Part shown: piece by piece, positions 37,193-46,221 of the stretch
How positions within the stretch are numbered: the first letter of the stretch is position 1
How the letters are laid out: each line of letters opens with the position of its first letter
Assembly (NCBI RefSeq): GCF_902813185.1
Contig: NZ_LR778301.1
Span: 2,604,001-2,668,000, forward strand
Direction of reading: 5' to 3'
From: Denitratisoma oestradiolicum
Lineage (GTDB): Bacteria > Pseudomonadota > Gammaproteobacteria > Burkholderiales > Rhodocyclaceae
DNA length: 64,000 bases
Made by a program: the position numbers and the translations under genes
Notes under the pieces: model-generated
What the model saw: the letters and a program-made list of their open reading frames with translations, nothing else
The model's database searches: none
Told to the model about the DNA's origin: nothing

Positions 37193-39541
37193 ATGACATT
37201 CATCCACTCCGCCCTGCCCGTGGGCTGCCGGCGACTGATGACGGCCCTGGGCCTGCTGACCGCATCGATGGCGACGACCCTCGCCAGTCCGATCCTGCCG
37301 CCCCCCGGACTCGCCAGTCCGGCCACGGGTCCGATCGAGACCCAGAGCCAGGCCGCCTTAGCCCGTGAGTCCCATGCCGGCCAGACGCCGGCTGCTAAAA
37401 AGGCGCCCAACGTGGTGGTGGTCCTGCTGGACGACGTAGGCTTCGGCGCCGCCGGCACCTTCGGCGGACCGATCCCGACCCCGACCCTGGACCGCTTGTC
37501 CAGGGCCGGACTGCGCTACAACAGCTTCCATACCACCGCCATCTGCTCGCCCACCCGGGCGGCCCTGTTGACGGGACGCAACCCCCATACCGTCGGCATG
37601 GGCAACGTGATGAACTCCGCCGCCCCCTATCCGGGCCGCAACGGCATCATGCCCCGAAGCGCCGCCACCATTGCCGAGGTCCTGCGCCAGAACGGCTACA
37701 GCACCTCGGCCTGGGGCAAATGGCATCTGACACCCCATGACGAGGAATCCCCCGCCGGGCCCTTCGATCGCTGGCCCACAGGCATGGGCTTCGAGAAGTT
37801 CTATGGTTTCCTCGATGGGGAAACGGACCAGTTCGAGCCCACCCTCTACGATGGCACCACCCAGGTGGTGCGCCCCAAGGGAGAGCCGTACCATCTGACG
37901 GAGGACATGACCCAGCGGACCATCGCCTGGATGCAGCAGCAGAAGACCCTGGCACCGGAGAAGCCCTTCTTCGCCTATTTCGCCCCCGGCGCCACCCATG
38001 CGCCGCTGCAGGCGCCGAAGGAATGGATCGAGCGCTTCCGCGGCCGCTTCGACCAGGGCTGGGACAGGATGCGGGAAGAGAGCTTCGCCCGGCAAAAGCA
38101 GCTGGGCGTCATCCCGGCCGCCACCCGCCTGACCCCGCGTCCTCCTCAGTTGCCCGCCTGGGATAGCCTGTCTCCCGAACAAAAGCGTGTCGCCTCAAGA
38201 CTGATGGAAGTCTATGCCGGCTTCCTGGCCCATACCGACGACCAGATCGGACACCTGCTATCCGCCCTGGAAGCCATGGGCGAATTCGACAACACCCTGT
38301 TCTTCTACATCGTCGGGGACAACGGCGCCAGCGGCGAGGGCGGCATCTACGGCTCCCTGAATGTGATGGGCAATCTCCAGGGCATTGCCCTGAACGCCGA
38401 ACAGGCCCTGGCCCAGTACGAGCAGTTCGGTGGTGCCAAGACCTATCCCCACTATCCGGCGGGCTGGGCCTGGGCCATGAACACGCCCTTCCAGTGGACC
38501 AAGCAGGTGGCTTCCCACCTGGGCGGCATCCGCAATCCCCTGGTGGTCAGCTGGCCCCGCCGCATCCAGGACAAGGGGGGCCTGCGCAGCCAGTTCTCCT
38601 ATGTCGCCGACATCACCCCGACCATCCTGGAGGCGGCCGGCATCGACGCGCCGGCCATGGTCAATGGCGTGGCCCAGCAGCCCATGAATGGCACCAGCCT
38701 GGTCTACAGCTTCGACGACGCCAAGGCACCAACCCGCCATCGGACCCAGTACTTCGAGATCTACGGCAACCGCAACATCTACCAGCAGGGCTGGATGGCT
38801 TCTGCCTTCCACGGCCGCACCCCCTGGGAGCTGATCGGCGCCAAGGGACGCCCCCTCGATCAGGACAACTGGGAGCTCTACCACCTTGACGAGGATTTCA
38901 GCCAGTCCCGGGATCTGGCCAAGGAACATCCCGGCAAACTTAGGGAATTGCAGGACCTGTTCCTGGTGGAGGCGGCCCGCAACCAGGTGCTCCCCATCAT
39001 CAACGACGCCACCCCGAGTGGAGGGGTGCGCTATGGCGGACGCAAGCATTTCGTCTTCCCGGGAGGCGCCGCCGGCATTTCCGAAAATGCGGCGCCCCGC
39101 ATCGTTGGCCGCTCCCACCACATCAGCGCCGACCTGGAAATGCCCAAGACCGGAGGCCAGGGCGTGGTGACCGCCCTGGGGGGCACCAGCGGCGGCTGGT
39201 CCCTCTACGTCAATCCCCAGGGGCAACCGGTCTATACCTACAATCTGTTCAACGTCGATACGCTGACCCTCACCGGCAAGGATCCCCTGCCCCCCGGCCC
39301 CGTGAAACTGGGTCTGGACTTCGCCTACGACGGCGGCGGCTGGGGCAAGGGCGCCCAGGTGAAACTGCTGGTCAATGGCAAAGCCGTTGGTGAGGGCAGG
39401 CTGAAGCGGACCGCACCAGCCTTCTTCTCCATCGACGAGAACCTGGACATCGGTACCGACACCTCGTCCCCCGTCGGCGACTACCCCCCCAACTACGCCT
39501 TCACCGGGCGCATCAACAAAGTGACTCTGGATTTGCAATGA
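37193..39541 (+). CDS. Arylsulfatase (type I, formylglycine-dependent)
   Basis: A 782-residue sulfatase with a probable signal peptide (LMTALGLLTASMATTLASP). Metal ligands sit in VVLLDDVGFGAAGTFGG. The formylglycine site CSPTRAALLTGR has its Cys at residue 118. Also seen are WGKWHLTPHDE with the active Lys and His, and GDNGASGEGG. A C-terminal region beyond about 560 resembles a carbohydrate- or surface-binding beta domain, as in the large arylsulfatases. It would hydrolyse a sulfate ester in the periplasm. Its stop overlaps the start of the next sulfatase. The N-terminus is uncertain because no strong ribosome site is visible. Confidence 0.93.
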   Translation: MTFIHSALPVGCRRLMTALGLLTASMATTLASPILPPPGLASPATGPIETQSQAALARESHAGQTPAAKKAPNVVVVLLDDVGFGAAGTFGGPIPTPTLDRLSRAGLRYNSFHTTAICSPTRAALLTGRNPHTVGMGNVMNSAAPYPGRNGIMPRSAATIAEVLRQNGYSTSAWGKWHLTPHDEESPAGPFDRWPTGMGFEKFYGFLDGETDQFEPTLYDGTTQVVRPKGEPYHLTEDMTQRTIAWMQQQKTLAPEKPFFAYFAPGATHAPLQAPKEWIERFRGRFDQGWDRMREESFARQKQLGVIPAATRLTPRPPQLPAWDSLSPEQKRVASRLMEVYAGFLAHTDDQIGHLLSALEAMGEFDNTLFFYIVGDNGASGEGGIYGSLNVMGNLQGIALNAEQALAQYEQFGGAKTYPHYPAGWAWAMNTPFQWTKQVASHLGGIRNPLVVSWPRRIQDKGGLRSQFSYVADITPTILEAAGIDAPAMVNGVAQQPMNGTSLVYSFDDAKAPTRHRTQYFEIYGNRNIYQQGWMASAFHGRTPWELIGAKGRPLDQDNWELYHLDEDFSQSRDLAKEHPGKLRELQDLFLVEAARNQVLPIINDATPSGGVRYGGRKHFVFPGGAAGISENAAPRIVGRSHHISADLEMPKTGGQGVVTALGGTSGGWSLYVNPQGQPVYTYNLFNVDTLTLTGKDPLPPGPVKLGLDFAYDGGGWGKGAQVKLLVNGKAVGEGRLKRTAPAFFSIDENLDIGTDTSSPVGDYPPNYAFTGRINKVTLDLQ

Positions 39542-41913
39542 TGAAATCTCTCTCGACCAAACGCGCGATTCTGACCGGCCTGGCCGCCTTGACCAGTTGG
39601 GGAAGCCTGGCCTGGGCCGGTGAATCCCTGCCCCAACCCGATCCGGCCTTCAAGGGCATCATCGGTGCCAACCGCAAGGCCTCGACTCCCGACTGGCCCC
39701 GGCATCCCCAGGCGCCGAAAGGGGCGCCCAACGTGGTGCTGGTGCTGCTGGACGACGTGGGCTTCGCAGCTCCCTCCACCTTTGGCGGCGGCGTCGCCAC
39801 ACCCGGGCTGGACAAGCTGGCACAGCAGGGCCTGACCTACAATCAGTTCCATGTGATCGGCATCTGCTCGCCGACCCGGGCCGCCCTGCTCTCCGGCCGC
39901 AATCACCACCAGGTGGGCTTCGGCACCGTCACCGACAACCCGGCCGGCTACCCGGGCTACAACATGAACTGGCCGCGCAGTGCCGCCTCAGTGGCCGAAG
40001 TGCTGCGGCAGAACGGCTACACCACCGCGGCCTTCGGCAAGTGGCACAACACCCCGGCCTGGGAAGTCAGCGCCGCCGGCCCCTTCGACCGCTGGCCCAC
40101 AGGCCTGGGCTTCGACTACTTCTATGGCTTCATGGCGGCCCAGGCCAGCCAATGGACGCCACAGCTCTACCGCAATACCAGCCCGGTGGAGCCGAACCGC
40201 AAACCACCCGCGTACCACTTCACCACCGACATGGTGGATGACGCCATCCATTGGGTACGGCAGCAGCGGGCCGAGATGCCCGATCGGCCCTATTTCGCCT
40301 ATCTGGCGACCGGAGCCACCCACGCCCCTCACCATGCCCCCAAGGAATGGATCGAGAAATACCGCGGCAAGTTCGACCAGGGTTGGGACAAGTACCGGGA
40401 GGAAGCCTTCGCTCGGCAGAAGAAACACGGCGTGATTCCCGCCAACGCCCGCCTCGCCCCTCGTCCATCCAGCGTTCCCGCCTGGGACAGCCTGCCGGCG
40501 GCGCAGCGCAAGTTGCTGGCGCGGCAGATGGAAGTCTTTGCCGGCTACCTGGCTCACACTGATTACGAAATCGGCCGCTTCCTGGATGAAGTGCGCCGCC
40601 AGCCCGGCGGGGACAACACCCTGGTGCTCTACGTGACGGGGGATAACGGTCCCAGCCCCGAGGGAGGTATCGAGGGAACACGCTTCCACACAGCCCGGGT
40701 CTTTGGCATGAGCGACACGCCGGAAGCCATGATGGCCGCCATCGACGAACTGGGTGGTGAGCATAGCGACGGCAACTACCCCACCGGCTGGGCCCTGGCC
40801 ACCGCCACCCCCTTCCCGGGTGCCAAGCAGATGACCTCCACCCTGGGGGGCATCCGCAACGCCCTGGTGGTGTCCTGGCCCGAGCGCATCAAGAGCGGCT
40901 TCGGCGTACGCAACCAGTTCCACCACGTCGTGGATATCGTGCCCACCATCTACGAGGCGGCCGGTATCGCCGCGCCAGACCGGGTGAATGGCGTGGAGCA
41001 GATGCCCATCGAAGGCAAGAGCATGGTCTATTCCTTCAGCGACAAGAAGGCACCCAGTCCGCGCACCGTGCAGTATTTCGAGGTCATGGGCAACCGGGGC
41101 ATCTACCAGGATGGCTGGTTTGCCGGCGCCACCCACTACGAGACCTGGAACATCTTTGAATCCCTGAAGCAGGGCAAGACCCTGAAGGACGACAAGTGGA
41201 CCCTCCACAATCTGACCGAGGACTTCAGCGGCGTAGTGGACCTGGCGGACAAATACCCCGAGAAGCTGGCCCAGTTGCAGGCTACTTTCGAAGCCGAGGC
41301 CAGGCGCAACCAAGTGCTGCCCATGTCCGACTCTCCCCTGGACAGCTTTTTCTCCGGCGGGATGCCTGATCCGACCGCCGGGCGCAAGGAGTTTGTCTAT
41401 GGAGGTGACACGGCACGGGTCACGCCGCCTTTCGCACCGCCTGTCCTGGGCAAGGCGCACCGCATCGAAGCCCGCATCCTGCGGACCACAGCCGGCAGCG
41501 AGGGGGTGGTCGTGGCCTTTGGCGGCACGGAAGGCGGCTACGTCCTGTACGTGCAAGACAACCACCTGGTCTATGAGCTGAACCTGTCCGGCCTGGCGCG
41601 GGAGAAAATGGTCTCCACCCTGCCCGTGCCCGTCGGCGTCAGCACCGTGGCCTTCGAGCTCCAGCCGGATGCCACCACCCCCACCAACCCCATGATGAAA
41701 TACTACCCCCGGGCCGGTACCGGTCGGCTGTTCATCGACGGTCAGGCAACCGGCGAGTTGCGCTTCGCCCGCTTCGGTGGTTTCGGCCATCCCACCATCC
41801 ATACCGAGACATTGGATGTATCCCGGGACCTGGGCAGTGCGGTGGGAGCAGGCTATCAGGCCCCCTTCGCCTTCTCCGGCACGGTGGAGCAGGTGCGCTT
41901 CACCCTGCCATAA
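39538..41913 (+). CDS. Arylsulfatase, tandem paralogue
   Basis: A 791-residue sulfatase related along its whole length to the one before it. Signal peptide to about residue 29 (SLAWAG), metal site VLVLLDDVGFAAPSTFGG, formylglycine site CSPTRAALLSGR with Cys110, FGKWHNTPAWE, and GDNGPSPEGG. The start overlaps the previous stop (ATGATG), so the pair is translated together. The two differ in several active-site-adjacent loops, suggesting related but different sulfate esters. No formylglycine-generating enzyme gene is in the window, so maturation must depend on one elsewhere. Confidence 0.94.
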   Translation: MMKSLSTKRAILTGLAALTSWGSLAWAGESLPQPDPAFKGIIGANRKASTPDWPRHPQAPKGAPNVVLVLLDDVGFAAPSTFGGGVATPGLDKLAQQGLTYNQFHVIGICSPTRAALLSGRNHHQVGFGTVTDNPAGYPGYNMNWPRSAASVAEVLRQNGYTTAAFGKWHNTPAWEVSAAGPFDRWPTGLGFDYFYGFMAAQASQWTPQLYRNTSPVEPNRKPPAYHFTTDMVDDAIHWVRQQRAEMPDRPYFAYLATGATHAPHHAPKEWIEKYRGKFDQGWDKYREEAFARQKKHGVIPANARLAPRPSSVPAWDSLPAAQRKLLARQMEVFAGYLAHTDYEIGRFLDEVRRQPGGDNTLVLYVTGDNGPSPEGGIEGTRFHTARVFGMSDTPEAMMAAIDELGGEHSDGNYPTGWALATATPFPGAKQMTSTLGGIRNALVVSWPERIKSGFGVRNQFHHVVDIVPTIYEAAGIAAPDRVNGVEQMPIEGKSMVYSFSDKKAPSPRTVQYFEVMGNRGIYQDGWFAGATHYETWNIFESLKQGKTLKDDKWTLHNLTEDFSGVVDLADKYPEKLAQLQATFEAEARRNQVLPMSDSPLDSFFSGGMPDPTAGRKEFVYGGDTARVTPPFAPPVLGKAHRIEARILRTTAGSEGVVVAFGGTEGGYVLYVQDNHLVYELNLSGLAREKMVSTLPVPVGVSTVAFELQPDATTPTNPMMKYYPRAGTGRLFIDGQATGELRFARFGGFGHPTIHTETLDVSRDLGSAVGAGYQAPFAFSGTVEQVRFTLP

Positions 41914-41998
41914 TTCCCAAGCGGCAAGCCGGTACGCGACCAGCGTGCCGGCCAACCTATCTTCTGGGGCCTGACAGCCTGAGTGCCGAGGAGTACAA

Positions 41999-43300
41999 AT
42001 GAGTTTTCCAAACGTCAAGTCGTTCATCGCTCTCGGGGCCGCCCTTGGCCTGGGCCTTGCGTGGGGTGCCGACGATAGTGCATCCAAGAGCAAACCTTGC
42101 GACGAGGCCTGCCTGACCACGGCTTTGCGGGATTACGCCCAGGCGCTGTCCGATGGCGTGGAATCCATCGTCCGCTTCAAGGCCTACCAGGGAGATCTCG
42201 ATCAGGCCGCGGGTGCCGCCCATCTCGCCCGTCAGTTGCTTAAGAACGTGGAGGACAAGATCCTCCAGGAACCCGACTTCCCGTTTTTCCGCGTCCTGGA
42301 TCACCGCATCCGCGACGGCGGCGACAGCGGCGACCAGCGCTACCTGATGGCCGAGATCCGCGGTGGCGAGACCTATCGGCTCTGGGGCAGCCGAGGTCGG
42401 CATCGGCGCCTGGACTTCCAGATCTACGCCGGCGAGCCCTGGTCACCCAAGGGCGGGCGGGTCACGGCCACCGTCGCCTCGGATGATCTGCAAGTGGCCG
42501 CCGATGGCAGCTTCGAGATACTGGCCAGTGCGGAAAAACCCAGCGGATACACCGGCAACTGGCTGCACAACCCGAAGGATGGCAGCACGGTCATCGTGCG
42601 CCAGATCTTCAGCGACTGGAACCGGGAACTGCCCGGCGAGGTGCATATCGACCGGGTGGGCATGGAGGGCGCCCTGAAACCGCCCCTGGACCGGGCCGAG
42701 ATGGCCCGGCGGCTGAGCGAAGCGGCTGCGGCCCTGCGGACCAATGCCACGGTATGGCCGTCCTTCGTCGACCGACTGTATTTCGAGGGTAAGCCGCTGA
42801 ACTATATTTCCCCGCCCCGGGACCCCTCCCGCCAGGGAGGCCTCAGCGGACGCTGGATGGCCACCGGCAACTATGTCCTGAAGAAGGATGAGGCCCTGGT
42901 GCTGAAACTCTGGCCCAGCACACCAGCCAACTACATCAGCGTGCAGCTGATCGACGTCTGGATGCAGAGCCTGGAATATGCCAATCGGCAGAGCATGCTC
43001 AACCTGGACCAGGCCTACCGATCGGCCGATGGCGCCTACTATTTCGTCATCAGCCGTGAGGATCCCGGCATCCGGAACTGGCTCGACACCGTAGGCACCG
43101 AACGAGGAGAAATCCTGATCCGTTATGACGGCATGCAGGGCCGGCAGATTGCACCCGAGGAATATCCGACACTTCAGAAAGTGCCTTTCGCCGAACTCTC
43201 CAAACTTCTGCCGGCCGGCACGCCCAATATCTCCGCCGAAGAACGCGCAAAAGCGCTTGCCGAACGGCGCCGCCACCTACAGCGCCGCCTCGGTGTGTAA
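41999..43300 (+). CDS. DUF1214 domain protein, exported
   Basis: A 433-residue protein with a signal peptide (about 1-23, ending GLAWGA). Its C-terminal third matches the DUF1214 pattern (ISVQLIDVWMQSLEYANRQS near 315-334). The function of this domain is unknown; members are often periplasmic and occur with DUF1254 proteins, as here. It has a good GAGGAG site. It lies between the sulfatases and a second member of the group, suggesting a shared job with the sulfatase/receptor locus. Confidence 0.8.
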   Translation: MSFPNVKSFIALGAALGLGLAWGADDSASKSKPCDEACLTTALRDYAQALSDGVESIVRFKAYQGDLDQAAGAAHLARQLLKNVEDKILQEPDFPFFRVLDHRIRDGGDSGDQRYLMAEIRGGETYRLWGSRGRHRRLDFQIYAGEPWSPKGGRVTATVASDDLQVAADGSFEILASAEKPSGYTGNWLHNPKDGSTVIVRQIFSDWNRELPGEVHIDRVGMEGALKPPLDRAEMARRLSEAAAALRTNATVWPSFVDRLYFEGKPLNYISPPRDPSRQGGLSGRWMATGNYVLKKDEALVLKLWPSTPANYISVQLIDVWMQSLEYANRQSMLNLDQAYRSADGAYYFVISREDPGIRNWLDTVGTERGEILIRYDGMQGRQIAPEEYPTLQKVPFAELSKLLPAGTPNISAEERAKALAERRRHLQRRLGV

Positions 43301-43340
43301 AACCTGACCAACGCCCCCAGACACATCAAGGATGTCACCC

Positions 43341-44846
43341 ATGGTTCTCACCCTGCTTCGCCGCCGCCTGTTGCAAGGACTGGCCTGCTGCCTTGGCTTT
43401 GCCGCCCTGGGGTCCGTAAGGGCGGAGGACCGGCCGCCCATAGCCCCTGCCCTCGGCGCTACGGAAATCCAGCAGCGCACCAAGGAAGCTTTCTTCTGGG
43501 GCATGCAACAAGTGGGCTTCTACGAACTGCGCCATGTGTTCACCATGATGGAAGGAAACCCCGCCTATCGGGGCATCAATCGGGTCTTTGGCAATACGCG
43601 GCTGCTCTCGGCCAAGGCGCGCTTCGCCACCACACCGAATGCCTCCACCCTCTATTCGGGCGGCCTGTTCGACCTGAGAAACGAGAGCATCGTGGTGGAA
43701 ACGCCGCAGATGCCGGAAGGACGCTACTGGAGCATCCAGGCGGCTGACCACTATGCCCACTGGTTCTTTTTCGTCGGCAGCCCCTTCACCGGCAACGCCC
43801 CCCAGCGCTACCTGATCGTCGGCCCCGACTGGAAGGGTCGCTTTCCACCGGGATTCAAGGGGCCCCAGATCATTCGGGCCACCTCCAACGCAGTGACCAT
43901 CACCCTGCGCCTCGGCGTGCTCGACGCCCGCAGCAGCAGCGAAATGGCCGAGGCCGGCCGCCTGGTGAAGTCAGTAAATATCCTGCCGTTGAGCCTGTGG
44001 GCGAAAAACGGCGGCAAGCCCGTGCCCCTTGAGCAACAGCCCATGGTACGGGGCAACTACGCCAGCTTTCCGCGCATGAACCAGATCAGCGACCTGACCC
44101 GCACCATGACACCCCTGGACTACCTGCAACTGGTGAGCCTGGTCATCAACGACCCGTCCATGACCCAGCGCCGGGATTCCGCCAAGGAAATCGCCACCCT
44201 GAAACGTCTCGCCGACATCGGCCTCAGGGAAGGCTATCGCTTCGACCCGACTCGACTGACACCGAACCAGATCAAGGCTATCGAGGCCGGCTTCCTCGAG
44301 GCGCGCCGGGAAGCGCAACAATCCTTCGCCACCAACCTACTCGACATGAATGGCTGGCAACTCCAGACCAGCCTGTTCTACGACGACAACGACTACGCGC
44401 TGCGGGCTGGTGCTGCCGAGATCGCCTGGGGCAGTCCGGTGCCCTTCGAGTCCCACACCATCGCCTTCGGTCTGGTGGACGATCAGGGGCACAAGCTGGA
44501 CGGCGCCCATCGCTACACCCTGAGCTTCGACATCAACGATCTGCCGCCGGTGACGGAATTCTGGGAAATACCCGTCTACGACGATTATGGCTACTTCGTG
44601 GACAATCCCATCGACCGCTACAGCGCCACCAGCTACCTCTACAAGGCTGGTGCCTATCACGTGGCGAACGGCCGCCTGACCTTCTATCTGCAAAGCGAGC
44701 GGCCCACTGACCCGGACCAGGCGAAGAACTGGCTACCGATTCCACAGTCGGGAGGATTCCGGCTGGCGCCCCGCTTCTACGGCCCCACCTCGCCGCTGAT
44801 CGACGGCAGCTACCCGATGCCGCGCCTGATGCGGAACGACGGATAA
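43341..44846 (+). CDS. DUF1254/DUF1214 protein, probable Tat export
   Basis: A 501-residue protein carrying an N-terminal DUF1254-like region (QVGFYELRHVFTMMEGNPAY and the following YSGGLFDLRNESIVVETP) and a C-terminal DUF1214 region (SYLYKAGAYHVANGRLTFYL). The N-terminus LRRRLLQGLACCLGFAALG looks like a twin-arginine or long Sec signal. I prefer the ATG at 43341 because the in-frame ATG at 43332 overlaps the ribosome site. It follows the DUF1214 gene by 40 bases. Function unknown. Confidence 0.82.
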   Translation: MVLTLLRRRLLQGLACCLGFAALGSVRAEDRPPIAPALGATEIQQRTKEAFFWGMQQVGFYELRHVFTMMEGNPAYRGINRVFGNTRLLSAKARFATTPNASTLYSGGLFDLRNESIVVETPQMPEGRYWSIQAADHYAHWFFFVGSPFTGNAPQRYLIVGPDWKGRFPPGFKGPQIIRATSNAVTITLRLGVLDARSSSEMAEAGRLVKSVNILPLSLWAKNGGKPVPLEQQPMVRGNYASFPRMNQISDLTRTMTPLDYLQLVSLVINDPSMTQRRDSAKEIATLKRLADIGLREGYRFDPTRLTPNQIKAIEAGFLEARREAQQSFATNLLDMNGWQLQTSLFYDDNDYALRAGAAEIAWGSPVPFESHTIAFGLVDDQGHKLDGAHRYTLSFDINDLPPVTEFWEIPVYDDYGYFVDNPIDRYSATSYLYKAGAYHVANGRLTFYLQSERPTDPDQAKNWLPIPQSGGFRLAPRFYGPTSPLIDGSYPMPRLMRNDG

Positions 44847-44876
44847 AATACTGGCATTGCCACCAACAAAAACACA

Positions 44877-45542
44877 ATGGCTGAAACCAAACCAAAAACC
44901 GTCAAAGGCGAAGCCCGAGAGCAGATCCTTGTCGCCGCCAAGAAACTCATCGTCCTGCACGGCGTGGACGGTGTTTCCACCCGAGCCATCAACCAGGCGG
45001 CAGGGGTGAGCGCCGGCATCCTTCATTACCACTTTGGGAATCTGGAGGGGGTGGTCGAGGCACTTCTCGAGCGGCACATGGTGCCCCTGATGAAAGCCCG
45101 GCTGAGCGCCATGCAGTCCCTTGAGCAACAGCCGGAGGTCACCGTCAGGGCGGTCATGGATGCGGTAATCATGCCCCTGGCCAAAAAATTGATCGACGAA
45201 GGGGACACGGGGGTGGGCTACGTCCGTTTCCTCGCCAGGCTCTATAGCGACCACAACCCCACCGTCACCAAGATTGCGGGTAAATACATGGGCCAGAACC
45301 CCGACATCACGTTTCGTCTGCTCCAGCGCGCGCTGCCGCACCTCGCCCCCCAGGTGATAAGACTGCGTACGCTTCCCTTCGCCCACGGACTGCTGAATAC
45401 CCTTGCCGATCCGAATCTCTTTGCAACCGAAACCGGGGGCAGCCAGGCCCTGAGCAAAAAGGAAAAATGGAAACGGGTCGGAACCCTGATCGAATTCCTC
45501 TGTGGCGGGCTATCGGCGCCCAGCGATATCAAGTTCGAATGA
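44877..45542 (+). CDS. TetR/AcrR-family regulator
   Basis: A 221-residue repressor-type protein. The DNA-binding domain is at about residues 12-60, with helix-turn-helix STRAINQAAGVSAGILHYHF, and the C-terminal ligand domain has no recognised subtype. It lies 30 bases after the DUF1254 gene on the same strand and closes the receptor/sulfatase run, so it is the likely local regulator. No clear ribosome site is seen. Confidence 0.9.
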   Translation: MAETKPKTVKGEAREQILVAAKKLIVLHGVDGVSTRAINQAAGVSAGILHYHFGNLEGVVEALLERHMVPLMKARLSAMQSLEQQPEVTVRAVMDAVIMPLAKKLIDEGDTGVGYVRFLARLYSDHNPTVTKIAGKYMGQNPDITFRLLQRALPHLAPQVIRLRTLPFAHGLLNTLADPNLFATETGGSQALSKKEKWKRVGTLIEFLCGGLSAPSDIKFE

Positions 45543-45590
45543 AAGCTTGACCAGCGGGAATACGGACACTCAGTATCGGGCCGTTCATCG

Positions 45591-46217
45591 CTAATGCTTG
45601 CCGTGGCCGGCTGTGGCCGTGGCCTCCCAGATCGGGATCACCGGAATTTTCCCCAGCATCTGTTCCGGCGTGACGCCCCCGACCTCATGCATGGGACCAG
45701 GGAAGCCCATCAGCTTCCAGCCGACGTAATCCCGGTTGCCGCCATACTTGGGATCGGCGATGAACCCCAGCAGCGCATGAAAGCGGATCGTGGCGAAAAA
45801 ATCCTGGGGGCGGGCCAGGGTCAGGGTCCAGCCGGACAGGGTGCCCTGCTCCATTTCTGTGAGAATCTTTTGCCGTTGGGTGGACTCCAGCTCGGCAAAG
45901 ACCCGGCCATGGGCCTTGCGACACAAGCCATCGATATCGGCCAAGGCAGCCCGGTAGAGGGGGAGTGCCTGAGCATCCTCGGCGGACAGGGCCTTGTCGA
46001 TGAAATTCACGCTGCCGGCCTCGGTGGCGCCAGGGTCATGGTCCGTCGGAATGATTTCGGCACAGATCGCCTCGACGCAACGCCACTGGGCGGCATCGAG
46101 ACTGACAGGCCCCCTGTCGCGGGCGGCGGCCAGGGCGGTCAGGGGACGGGGAATGTTCATCGCCACCAGGCAGACGCCCAGGGCCTTGATGAAGTCGCGG
46201 CGGGTAGCTTGTTCCAT
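45591..46217 (-). CDS. Gluconate 2-dehydrogenase subunit 3 family, Tat-exported
   Basis: A 208-residue small subunit with a twin-arginine signal (RRDFIKALGVCLVAMNIP). Its body begins with CAEIIPTDHDPGATEAGSVNFID, the signature of the gluconate dehydrogenase subunit 3 family. These subunits escort a GMC flavoprotein through the Tat pathway. The GMC gene ends five bases upstream. No cytochrome c subunit is present in the window, so the electron acceptor is unknown. Confidence 0.88.
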   Translation of the reverse strand: MEQATRRDFIKALGVCLVAMNIPRPLTALAAARDRGPVSLDAAQWRCVEAICAEIIPTDHDPGATEAGSVNFIDKALSAEDAQALPLYRAALADIDGLCRKAHGRVFAELESTQRQKILTEMEQGTLSGWTLTLARPQDFFATIRFHALLGFIADPKYGGNRDYVGWKLMGFPGPMHEVGGVTPEQMLGKIPVIPIWEATATAGHGKH

Positions 46218-46221
46218 GGGC

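Noticed and set aside
39988..42120. 710-codon open frame on the minus strand
   Set aside because: Antisense to the second sulfatase, with shadow-type composition and no domain or ribosome site.
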